Source of the DNA: Azorhizobium oxalatiphilum
Lineage (GTDB): Bacteria; Pseudomonadota; Alphaproteobacteria; Rhizobiales; Xanthobacteraceae
Assembly: GCF_014635325.1 (NCBI RefSeq)
Contig: NZ_BMCT01000003.1
Location: forward strand, 124,001-188,000
Length of the DNA: 64,000 nucleotides
Reading direction: 5' to 3'
Part shown: piece after piece, positions 51,978 to 59,392 of the stretch
Numbering within the stretch: the stretch's first letter is position 1
Layout: each line of letters begins with the position of its first letter
Translations under genes and position numbers: made by a program
Notes under the pieces: generated by a model
Database searches by the model: none
Told to the model about the DNA's origin: nothing
What the model saw: only the letters and a program-made list of their open reading frames with translations

Positions 51978-53723
51978 ATGTCGATGCGGCAACGGGACGT
52001 GGTGGAGGCGTGGCGGAAAGAGCGCGCCACCATCTTCGCATCCGCCCTTGGGCATCCGCGCAATCTGCTGGACAGCGTCCGCCGCCGGCTGATCCTCGTC
52101 ATCCTCATCGCCATCATGCCCATTGCCTCGGCCTGCATGTTGCAGGGCGTGCTGCAACTGCGGCGCACCTCCGAGGAGACGCAGGCGCGCCTCGTGCAGT
52201 CCGCCATCGCCGCTGCCGGCAGTGTGCAGAATGTCTTCGCCGCCGCCGAGAACGTGCTTCAGGCGCTGAAGAACGCAAATGACGTGCGCAATGCCGATGC
52301 CGACTGTCAGGCGACGCTTTCCGGCGCCAATCTCAGCGTGCTGTTTTCCACCAATATCTCGCTGTTCGGTTCCGATGGCGTGCTGCGCTGCTCGGCGCTG
52401 ACCCCCAACGACAATGTGGTGAGCGACCGGTCGTGGTGGCGGGAGTCCGTGCAGGCCAAGGACTTCACCCTCAGCTCGCGCATGGTGAGCCCGATCACCC
52501 GCAACGAGATCCTCATCGGCACGCTGCCGCTGTTCTCCGCCTCCGGCGCTTTCGATGGTGCCTTGTCCATCGGCATCAACGGCCTGTGGCTGGACAATCT
52601 GCTCAAGCGCGAGATGGCGCCCACCGCCGGCATCATTTCCCTGCTGGATGCCACCGGACGCGAGATCGCCTCCAATGCCAGCGTGGCCAGCCGGCGCATG
52701 TTCGCGGGCCGCGACCTCTCCAGCTACACCGACCATCTGGGTGAAGCCGCCGACGACAAGGGCACCGTGTGGTCCTTCGCCGTGGCGCCGCTGGAGCGGC
52801 ATGGCCTCATGGTCGCCATCGCCCGGCCGAAGGACGAGCTGTTCCGCTGGACCACGCTGCACGTGATGATCAGCTTCGTGCTGCCGGTGGTGATGGTCAT
52901 CTTCACGCTGGTGGCGATCTGGCTCGCCACCGACCGCATTGTGCTGCAATGGCTGCTCTACATGCGCCGGGTCACGGCGGTCTATGCGCAGGGGCATTAC
53001 GGCTTCCGCCCCACCCGCATGCATCAGGCGCCGAGCGAGTTCCGCGTGCTCGGCCATGCCATCGAGGACATGGCGCTGGCCGTGCGCGAGCGCGACGGCA
53101 AGCTGCGCGAGAGTCTGGCCGAGAAGACCGGGCTGGTGCGCGAGATCCATCACCGCATCAAGAACAGTCTCCAGGTGGTGGTGTCGCTGCTCAGCCTCTA
53201 TGGCTCCAGCGTGCCGCAGGGCGAGGATCGCCGCCGGTTCGAGCAGTTGCGCGTGCGGGTGAACACGCTGGCCGTGGTGCATCGCATCTTCTACGAGGCC
53301 AGCGAAGGCTCCGAAGTGCGCGTGCGCGAACTGCTGCGCGAGATGGCGGTGCTGCTGGAAGGTGCCGCCGACCGCAATGTGACCGTGGTGGTGGAAGCTG
53401 ACGACGCGCTCACTTTGCCCACCGATTTTGCCGTGCCGCTGGCGCTGATGGTGACGGAGATCATCATGACGCTCGCCCGCCACGATGCGACGTCGCCGGC
53501 CCGCCTGACGCTGGATGGCGCCATCGAGGGCGGCACCTTCATCCTCACGCTCACCTCGTCCGAGCCCTCGGACGGCCGGCTGGGCAAGGCGGATCTCGCC
53601 CATGGCTTCGCCAGCCAGCTGGGCGGCACGGTGGAAGATGTGGATGGCGAGAACGGCGCGGTCGTCACCGTGTCCTTCCCCGCCCGCAAGGCGGGCGGGG
53701 AGCGGTCGCACGCCGGACGCTGA
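51978..53723 (+). CDS. Membrane HisKA_2 sensor protein with degenerate ATP-binding domain (possible PhyR phosphatase)
   Basis: 581 residues; ATG 51978 after GGGGG. TM1 (about 37-58), a periplasmic CACHE-like sensor (about 60-290) and TM2 (294-318), then HAMP-like linker and the HisKA_2 box REIHHRIKNSLQVVVSLLSL with His392. The catalytic domain is odd: the N-box reads VTEIIMTLARH (Asn replaced by Thr498), the DxGxG box reads SSEPSDGR and the second glycine loop is absent, though QLGGTVEDVDGENGAVVTVS remains. Kinase activity is therefore doubtful. In Sphingomonas the PhyP protein beside phyR restrains PhyR, so a similar role is plausible. Confidence 0.85.
   Translation: MSMRQRDVVEAWRKERATIFASALGHPRNLLDSVRRRLILVILIAIMPIASACMLQGVLQLRRTSEETQARLVQSAIAAAGSVQNVFAAAENVLQALKNANDVRNADADCQATLSGANLSVLFSTNISLFGSDGVLRCSALTPNDNVVSDRSWWRESVQAKDFTLSSRMVSPITRNEILIGTLPLFSASGAFDGALSIGINGLWLDNLLKREMAPTAGIISLLDATGREIASNASVASRRMFAGRDLSSYTDHLGEAADDKGTVWSFAVAPLERHGLMVAIARPKDELFRWTTLHVMISFVLPVVMVIFTLVAIWLATDRIVLQWLLYMRRVTAVYAQGHYGFRPTRMHQAPSEFRVLGHAIEDMALAVRERDGKLRESLAEKTGLVREIHHRIKNSLQVVVSLLSLYGSSVPQGEDRRRFEQLRVRVNTLAVVHRIFYEASEGSEVRVRELLREMAVLLEGAADRNVTVVVEADDALTLPTDFAVPLALMVTEIIMTLARHDATSPARLTLDGAIEGGTFILTLTSSEPSDGRLGKADLAHGFASQLGGTVEDVDGENGAVVTVSFPARKAGGERSHAGR
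53678..53700. terminator. Hairpin at the convergent end of the HisKA_2 gene and bioB
   Basis: Perfect ten-bp stem CCCCGCCCGC-AAG-GCGGGCGGGG inside the last codons of the HisKA_2 gene and about 40 bp past the bioB stop. Could end minus-strand transcription. Confidence 0.45.
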
Positions 53724-53739
53724 GGTCCGGGGCGGCGCG

Positions 53740-54762
53740 TCAGGAGGGCTGCGGCGCAGCCGTGGTCATCCCCAGCCGCTCCAGCAGCAGGGCATCCCGC
53801 GTGGGGCCGGGATTGCCAGTGGTGAGCAGGCGATCACCCACGAAGATGGAATTGGCACCCGCAAGGAAGCAGAGCGCCTGCGCCTCGTCGCTGAGCCCGT
53901 CGCGGCCCGCCGACAGGCGCACCACGCTTGCCGGCATCAGCAGGCGCGCCACCGCCACCAGCCGGACGAAGGCGATGGGGTCCACCTTCTGCTGCGTGGC
54001 CATCACCGGCGTGCCTTCGATGGCGTTCCACATGTTGAGCGGCACGCTTTCCGGCGGCGTCTCCAGATTGGCGAGCAGCACCAGCATGGCGAGCCGGTCT
54101 TCCACGCTCTCGCCCATGCCGACGATGCCGCCGCAGCACACCTTCACCCCGCCGGCACGCACGTGTGCCAGCGTCTCCAGCCGGTCGTCCATGGTTCGGG
54201 TGGTGATGATGGAGGGGTAGAAGGCGGGCGAGGTGTCCACATTGTGGTTGTAGTAATCGAGACCGGCCTCGGCGAGCTGGCCCACCTGTTCGGGGGTCAG
54301 CATGCCCAGCGTCACGCAGGTTTCCAGCCCCAGCGCTTTGACGCCCGCGATCATGGCGCAGACCTTGTCCATGTCGCGTGCCTTCGGGTTGCGCCATGCG
54401 GCACCCATGCAGAAGCGGGCGGCCCCGCCCGCCTTGGCGCGGCGCGCCTCGACGAGCACGGCTTCCACATCCATCAGCTTGCTGGCCGGCACACCGGTCT
54501 TGTGATGGGAGCTCTGGGAGCAATAGCCGCAATCCTCCGGGCAGCCGCCGGTCTTGATGGACAGGAGCTGCGCGGTCTCGATCTCGCACGGATCGAAATG
54601 GGCGCGATGGACGGTCTGGGCCCGGAACATCAGTTTCGGCAACGGCAGGGCATAGAGCGCCTCTGCCTGTGCGAGCGTCCAGCGCGGCGGGGTGGCTTGC
54701 GTCTCCGGGGCGATGGGGGCGGCGTGGCCGGCCTCTGGGGCGAAGGTCAGATCCATGCTCAT
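53740..54762 (-). CDS. bioB: Biotin synthase
   Basis: Radical-SAM enzyme that inserts sulfur into dethiobiotin. 340 residues. SAM cluster cysteines in [20 protein letters not shown], further SGGK-like blocks [60 protein letters not shown] and [20 protein letters not shown], with the [2Fe-2S] ligands in place. Its ATG overlaps the bioY stop (ATGA), so bioY-bioB is an operon under the BioR box. Confidence 0.97.
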   Translation of the reverse strand: MSMDLTFAPEAGHAAPIAPETQATPPRWTLAQAEALYALPLPKLMFRAQTVHRAHFDPCEIETAQLLSIKTGGCPEDCGYCSQSSHHKTGVPASKLMDVEAVLVEARRAKAGGAARFCMGAAWRNPKARDMDKVCAMIAGVKALGLETCVTLGMLTPEQVGQLAEAGLDYYNHNVDTSPAFYPSIITTRTMDDRLETLAHVRAGGVKVCCGGIVGMGESVEDRLAMLVLLANLETPPESVPLNMWNAIEGTPVMATQQKVDPIAFVRLVAVARLLMPASVVRLSAGRDGLSDEAQALCFLAGANSIFVGDRLLTTGNPGPTRDALLLERLGMTTAAPQPS

Positions 54763-55340
54763 GCGCCCTTGCCCGTGAGGCGGGCGGCCAACGGCACGGC
54801 GGCGGCCACCAGCGCGATCTTCACGAGGTCGCCGAGGATGAAGGGGAGGAAGCCCTGCGCCAGCAGCGTGCGGACGGGGATGAAGGCGGACAGCCAGGCG
54901 AGGCCGGCAGCATAGACGAGGGTGAGGCCGAGCAGCATGGCGCCGGTCTTCGCCAGCGGCCCGCGCCCCTGCGCCAGAGTGGAGGTGAGCGCCATGGCGG
55001 CCAGATAGCCGGCGAGATAGCCGCCCGTGGGACCGGCCATATAGGCGAGGCCGATGCCGCGCTCCGGCGAACCGGCGAAGACCGGCAGGCCGAAGGCGCC
55101 AGCGGCGAGATAGGCCAGCATCGCACCCACCGCGAGGCGGGGCGGCACGGAGAGGGCGATCGTCATCACGGCCAGCGTCTGCAGCGTCATGGGCACCGGC
55201 CAGAAGGGGATCTGCACCTTGGCGCTGAGCGTCAGCAGCGCGGCGCCCGCCAGCACGAGCATCAGCTGGGCGGCGGCCGATTGCGGCATGGCAAAGCGGG
55301 CGCGGGTGGTTGGCGCGGTGAAGGACGGGCGGTCAGACAT
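54759..55340 (-). CDS. bioY: Biotin transporter substrate-binding S component BioY
   Basis: 193 residues with about six helices. Family text: [75 protein letters not shown]. Binds biotin in the membrane; may work alone or with BioMN/ECF modules not present here. First gene of the bioY-bioB operon; BioR box 16 bp before its start. Confidence 0.95.
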   Translation of the reverse strand: MSDRPSFTAPTTRARFAMPQSAAAQLMLVLAGAALLTLSAKVQIPFWPVPMTLQTLAVMTIALSVPPRLAVGAMLAYLAAGAFGLPVFAGSPERGIGLAYMAGPTGGYLAGYLAAMALTSTLAQGRGPLAKTGAMLLGLTLVYAAGLAWLSAFIPVRTLLAQGFLPFILGDLVKIALVAAAVPLAARLTGKGA

Positions 55341-55355
55341 GCGGCACTCCGTAAA

Positions 55356-55365
55356 TTATAGATAA
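55356..55365. promoter_or_regulatory. BioR box TTATAGATAA upstream of bioY
   Basis: Exact match to the alphaproteobacterial BioR consensus TTATMKATAA. A weaker dyad CTATATCTATAG follows at 55374-55385. It shares 14 bases (TTATAGATAATTGT) with the site in front of the GntR gene at 57080. Confidence 0.85.
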
Positions 55366-55636
55366 TTGTGAATCTATATCTATAGGAATCCACGGGCGGA
55401 CGAATTGCGCAAGCTCCTGCCATCCGCCCTGGGGACAGGGCGGGCTGCGGGCGGCCCGGCTTTCCTGCATTGCCAATGCATCGAAGCCTGTCGGGGCGCC
55501 CCCGTGTCGTGCAGCCGTACGGGGGCTGGACTGCTGGCTATGAATTCTGCGTGGCTGCTCGACGGCGTGTCCCGATGCTAGACCGGAGGCTCAGTCCGAT
55601 GGCCGCGGCCTGCGGCCCCTGATGCGAGGAAAGTCC

Positions 55637-56395
55637 ATGGATCTGCAGCTGAAAGGACGCGTGGCTCTGGTTTCCGGTGCCAGCTCGGGCATTGGCGCGG
55701 GCGTCGCACGCGTTCTGGCCCGCGAGGGGGCGCGCGTCGCCATCACCGCGCGTCGCGCCGAAAAGCTGGAGACGCTGGCGGATGAGATCGCCGCCCAGGG
55801 TGCGGAGCGGCCGCTGGTGGTGGCCGGTGATGTGACGAGCGCTGCCGACGTGGCCCGCATCGCCGCAGAAACCTCGGTGGCGCTTGGCCCGGTGGACATT
55901 CTGGTGAACAGCGCCGGCGGCTCGCGCCCCATTCCGGTGGATGCGGCGGATGCGGTGTGGGACGAGGCTTTCGCGCTCAACTTCACCGCTGCTCGACGGC
56001 TGACGGAAGCGGTGCTGCCGCAGATGCGGGCGCGGGGCTTTGGCCGCATCGTCAACATCAGCGGTTCCATGGAGCCGCGCGCCATGAATGCCGCCATGGC
56101 CGCCAAGGCGGCCCTGCACCTCTGGGCCAAGGGGCTCTCGGCCGATGTGGCCGCCGATGGCGTGACGGTGAATACCATCCCGCCCGGCCGCATCAACAGC
56201 GAGCAGATCCTGACCCGGCTGCACCCCACGGAGGAGGCGCGTGCAGCCTTCATTCAGAAGAATATTCCCATCGGCTATTTCGGCGAGCCGGAGGATATCG
56301 GCCACCTCGTGGCCTTCCTCTCCTCGCCGCTCGCCCGCTACATCACCGGCGCCGTGATCCCGGTGGATGGCGGCATGCGCTATTCCGCTCACTGA
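55637..56395 (+). CDS. Short-chain dehydrogenase/reductase lacking the catalytic tyrosine
   Basis: 252 residues. Rossmann loop LVSGASSGIGAGVARVLARE and NSAGG present, Ser142/144 in RIVNISGSMEPRAMNAAMAA present and Lys157 present, but the residue four before the lysine, normally Tyr in YxxxK, is Ala153 (NAAMAAKAALHLWAKGL). Proline-rich loop IPPGRINSEQILTRL and C-terminus PVDGGMRY are normal. I have seen the same NAA-x-AAK variant in some relatives, so it may be a real subfamily rather than damage. Between bioY (divergent) and bioR (convergent). Start at 55637 after GAGGAAAG. Confidence 0.88.
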   Translation: MDLQLKGRVALVSGASSGIGAGVARVLAREGARVAITARRAEKLETLADEIAAQGAERPLVVAGDVTSAADVARIAAETSVALGPVDILVNSAGGSRPIPVDAADAVWDEAFALNFTAARRLTEAVLPQMRARGFGRIVNISGSMEPRAMNAAMAAKAALHLWAKGLSADVAADGVTVNTIPPGRINSEQILTRLHPTEEARAAFIQKNIPIGYFGEPEDIGHLVAFLSSPLARYITGAVIPVDGGMRYSAH

Positions 56396-56407
56396 AGAGC
56401 GGGGCGC

Positions 56408-57076
56408 TCACCCCACCATGGCGAAAGCCTCATGGGTGGTGCCGGAGCGGGATTTGACCGGGCGGCGGCCGATCCATTGCACGTGATTGGCGAGGATGGT
56501 GCAGGCCGCCTCCACCTGCCCCCGGCGCAGGGCGGCGAGGATGGCGCGGTGGTCATGGTCCGTGCGCGCCTCCCAGTCCGAACGCCAGGCGGCGAAGAGG
56601 AAGCGGGCACCGGCGGCATGCAGGTCGTCGATGCTGGCGATGAGGCGCGGCATGGCGCAGGGGGTGATGATCAGCCGGTGGAAGCGCCGGTTCGCTTCCT
56701 CCCATGAGCGCACGTCGCGGGAATTGTCGCCCGCCTTGGTGGCTTCCTCGGCCGCCTGCAGGATGGCGGACGTGAGGTTGGGTGCGGCATGGCGAAGCGC
56801 CAGCACTTCCAGCGCCGCCCGCATTTCCGCCACTTCGCGCACCTCGGACAGGTCGAAGGAAGCGACCCGGACCCCGCGCCGGGGCTCGCTCACGGCCAGT
56901 CCCTGGGCCTCCAGCCGGCGGAAGGCCTCGCGCACCGGAACGTGGCTGGCGCCGAACTCTGCGGCGATATGATCCTGCCGCAGCCGCGCACCGGGCTCGA
57001 TCTCGCCGGCTATGATCCGTTCCGCCAGAGCGCGACTGATGCGGATGGCGAGTGTGTCTTCCTTGGGAGAGGGCAT
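56408..57076 (-). CDS. bioR: Biotin regulator BioR (GntR family)
   Basis: 222 residues. GntR winged helix (AERIIAGEIEPGARLRQDHI, AAEFGASHVPVREAFRRLEA, GLAVSEPRRGVRVASFDLSE) and an FCD-type effector domain (EMRAALEVLALRHAAPNLTS, NRRFHRLIITPCAMPRLIAS). The same BioR box lies just upstream of its start and of bioY, so it is named by site plus linkage. It probably represses biotin uptake and synthesis when biotin is plentiful and represses itself. Convergent with the SDR. Confidence 0.9.
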   Translation of the reverse strand: MPSPKEDTLAIRISRALAERIIAGEIEPGARLRQDHIAAEFGASHVPVREAFRRLEAQGLAVSEPRRGVRVASFDLSEVREVAEMRAALEVLALRHAAPNLTSAILQAAEEATKAGDNSRDVRSWEEANRRFHRLIITPCAMPRLIASIDDLHAAGARFLFAAWRSDWEARTDHDHRAILAALRRGQVEAACTILANHVQWIGRRPVKSRSGTTHEAFAMVG

Positions 57077-57437
57077 ATTTTATAGATAATTGTTTCGCGG
57101 TGCCCTGTCGATGTTCGACGGCGCGTCATCCCAAGGCGCGCGGCTGCGTGCGCCAGAAAGGGGCGGCTCCATGCAAGCATCGCGAGCTATTTAGGCGGTA
57201 GACAATTGTGTTTTGCGTAGCACGCCATTAAAGAGGCTCTCTGCTACCTTGATGTAGGTAATATAGTCATGGCGTTCCCCGCGCGCCGTTGGCTGTCCAT
57301 GGTGTTTCGCGCCTCTGTGATGGAGGTTGCGGACGTTCGCCGTGTGGCCACGCTTCCTGCGCAACTCCTTACGCTCCGCTCCGCCACCCGCGCCGGGATG
57401 TACGACAGCGCGGCCGCATGGCCGTGGGAGAGGGCCC
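57077..57437. other. 361-bp gap between bioR and the carbamoyltransferase cassette
   Basis: Holds the bioR box and, at 57245-57260, a dyad TACCT-N6-AGGTA. A 58-codon frame at 57269-57445 runs into the first gene of the cassette but has no strong support. No other feature seen; the cassette promoter must lie here. Confidence 0.45.
57080..57089. promoter_or_regulatory. BioR box TTATAGATAA upstream of bioR
   Basis: Exact consensus starting 4 bp before the bioR ATG, indicating autoregulation. Confidence 0.85.
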
Positions 57438-58766
57438 ATGGCTGAGACCTCCCTGCAGGCGGCCGGCAGCGCGCGGCCCGCATCCGTGCTGCGGGACACG
57501 CTGATCAGCCTTGTCACGACGCTGATCTGCATCGCCGTGTTCTGCGCCGCCGGAGAAGTCTATTTCCGCGCCACGCGGCCTTTCCTCGCGACCCAGTGGC
57601 CGCTGACCTTCGTGGACGGGGTGGGCTTCCTCATCACGCCCGGCGGCACCATCCGCGACACCAACAATATCGACTACTGGTCGCAGCAGACAGCCAATGC
57701 GCAGGGCTTCCTCGCCGATCTGCCGCAGGAGACGCCGGGTGCCTGCCGCGTGGCGCTGATCGGCGACAGCTTCGTGCAGGCGGTGCAGATCCCCATCGGC
57801 GAGAAGATCGGCGCCCGCCTCATCGCGCTGGGTGAGAAGGAAAAGCTGCCGCTGGCGGTGGGCGCCTATGGCTATGGCGGCACCGGACAGCTCAACCAGC
57901 TGCCCTTCTATGACCGCTATGCCCGTGCCTTTGCACCGCGCGTGGTGGTGCTGGTCTATGTGGCGAACGACTTCGCCAACAATTCCGCGGTTCTGGAGAG
58001 CATCCGCTCAGGAATTGACCCGGACCATCCGCACCGCATGTTCGCCCGCCGGAATGCGGAGGGCGCCATCGTGCCTTTGCCGGTGGACGACAAGGGCTGG
58101 CGCGACCACATGCTGAAGGTGCCCACCCGCGAGGGCCGCTTCATCCCGCGCGCCAACATGTGGCTGCAGACCCATTCCTATTTCTACGCCTGGGCCTTCA
58201 CCAAGCTGGCCATGGTGTCGCCCGGCGCCGCCGTCTTCCTGGCCGGCAGCGACCGCAACGCGGTGCTGGAGGATCGTGCCGAGCTGATCGCCGCGCGCCC
58301 TGCCTATCGGGACGTGATGGAGGGCTGGGATCCGGCCCGCACCACCGGCACCAATCCCACCCTCCAGAGCATGGACGTGCCTTTCTCCTGGGAGAAAATG
58401 CCGCCGGTGTTCCGCGAAGCCATGGCCTTCTCGGGCTATGCGCTCGATCAGTTCAAAGCGCGCGCCGAGCGCGACGGTGCGCAGTTGGTCATCCTCTCCA
58501 CCGACAACATGCGCGCCTTCGATCCCGGCCAGTTGCGCTTCAGGCGGCTTCAGGCGCTGGCAGCGGAGCGCCAGATCCCGCTGGTGGACATGACCGCCTT
58601 CATGGAGAAGCGCGGTTATCCGGAAGGCGAGGCGACCTTCGCCCATGACGGCCACTGGACGCCCAAGGGCCATGCCTGGGCGGCCGAGGCCCTGTTCGAC
58701 TATTTCGCCGCCCATCCCGCCTTGTGCCAGCCGCCCGCCGGCCAGCCGGCGTCCGGCGCATCCTGA
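57438..58766 (+). CDS. SGNH/GDSL-type hydrolase or O-acyl esterase, membrane-anchored
   Basis: 442 residues. One N-terminal TM helix (TLISLVTTLICIAVFCAAGE) and an exported SGNH domain: catalytic Ser in VALIGDSFVQAVQIPIGEKI, Gly/Asn blocks VGAYGYGGTGQLNQLP and VYVANDFANNSAV, and the Asp-His pair in TFAHDGHWTPKGHAWAAEAL. ATG 57438 after GGGAGAGGG. First gene of a four-gene same-strand cassette with SxtJ, DUF5989 and carbamoyltransferase. It resembles AlgX/AlgJ-like esterases that acylate or deacylate exported glycans; the real substrate is unknown. Confidence 0.85.
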   Translation: MAETSLQAAGSARPASVLRDTLISLVTTLICIAVFCAAGEVYFRATRPFLATQWPLTFVDGVGFLITPGGTIRDTNNIDYWSQQTANAQGFLADLPQETPGACRVALIGDSFVQAVQIPIGEKIGARLIALGEKEKLPLAVGAYGYGGTGQLNQLPFYDRYARAFAPRVVVLVYVANDFANNSAVLESIRSGIDPDHPHRMFARRNAEGAIVPLPVDDKGWRDHMLKVPTREGRFIPRANMWLQTHSYFYAWAFTKLAMVSPGAAVFLAGSDRNAVLEDRAELIAARPAYRDVMEGWDPARTTGTNPTLQSMDVPFSWEKMPPVFREAMAFSGYALDQFKARAERDGAQLVILSTDNMRAFDPGQLRFRRLQALAAERQIPLVDMTAFMEKRGYPEGEATFAHDGHWTPKGHAWAAEALFDYFAAHPALCQPPAGQPASGAS

Positions 58767-58776
58767 AGGTTTGCAC

Positions 58777-59217
58777 ATGAGCAGCAGCAAGAGTGGCGCC
58801 ATCGAGAGCTACGACCGCCCGCCGGACGAGCTGAAGACGTCCGACCGGGGCTTCGGCAAGGTGATGGCGGTGGTGTTCGCCATCATCGCCGGCTTCCAGT
58901 TCTGGCATGAGCGCCCGCGCATCGCCGGCATCCTCGCCGGCATCGCGCTCGTGTTCGCGCTGGCCACATGGCTGAAGCCGTCCCTGCTGCATGGGTTGAA
59001 CCGGCAGTGGTTCAGGCTCGGCCTGTTCCTGCACAAAATCGTCAATCCGGTGGTGATGGCGGTGATCTTCATGGGCGCGGTGGTTCCCACCGCCCTTGTC
59101 ATGCGCGCGCTTGGCAAGCGGCCGCTCAATCTGGCCATCGACCGCACGGCGCAGAGCTACTGGGTGGTGCGCGATCCGCCGGGGCCGGCCCGCGACAGCC
59201 TCAAGCGCCAGTTCTGA
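58777..59217 (+). CDS. SxtJ family membrane protein
   Basis: 146 residues, two to three helices (VMAVVFAIIAGFQFWHERPR, IAGILAGIALVFALATWLKP, FLHKIVNPVVMAVIFMGAVV) and the family pattern WHERP...LNRQWFRLGLFLHKI. SxtJ was named in the saxitoxin gene cluster but occurs widely next to carbamoyltransferases; function unknown. Ribosome site GAAGGT begins inside the previous stop region (10-bp gap), showing operon structure. Confidence 0.9.
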   Translation: MSSSKSGAIESYDRPPDELKTSDRGFGKVMAVVFAIIAGFQFWHERPRIAGILAGIALVFALATWLKPSLLHGLNRQWFRLGLFLHKIVNPVVMAVIFMGAVVPTALVMRALGKRPLNLAIDRTAQSYWVVRDPPGPARDSLKRQF

Positions 59218-59234
59218 TTTTCGGGAGTTATGAG

Positions 59235-59384
59235 ATGACGTTCGCCCTCGAGATGTGGGAGTTCATGAAGGTCCGCAAGAAGTTCTGGCTGCTGCCCATG
59301 CTCGTGCTCATGGCGCTGCTGGGCGGGCTGCTGATCCTTGTGAAGGGCTCCGCCGTCGCCCCCTTCATCTACACGCTGTTCTGA
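59235..59384 (+). CDS. DUF5989 micro-membrane protein
   Basis: 49 residues: MTFALEMWEFMKVRKKFWLL then LVLMALLGGLLILVKGSAVA and PFIYTLF. One TM helix behind a basic cytosolic start. GGGAG seven bases upstream. Fits the DUF5989 family that accompanies SxtJ and carbamoyltransferase. Probably holds the enzyme at the membrane; that is inference. Confidence 0.85.
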   Translation: MTFALEMWEFMKVRKKFWLLPMLVLMALLGGLLILVKGSAVAPFIYTLF

Positions 59385-59392
59385 GAAGCCTT

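Noticed and set aside
51760..51978. A 72-codon frame in the phyR-HisKA_2 gap tested as nepR
   Set aside because: No NepR motif, Gly/Cys-rich, no ribosome site.
57269..57445. A 58-codon frame running into the SGNH gene start
   Set aside because: It overlaps the next start by eight bases, its ribosome site is weak and the peptide is Arg/Ala-rich without domain. It may be a leader peptide but cannot be supported.
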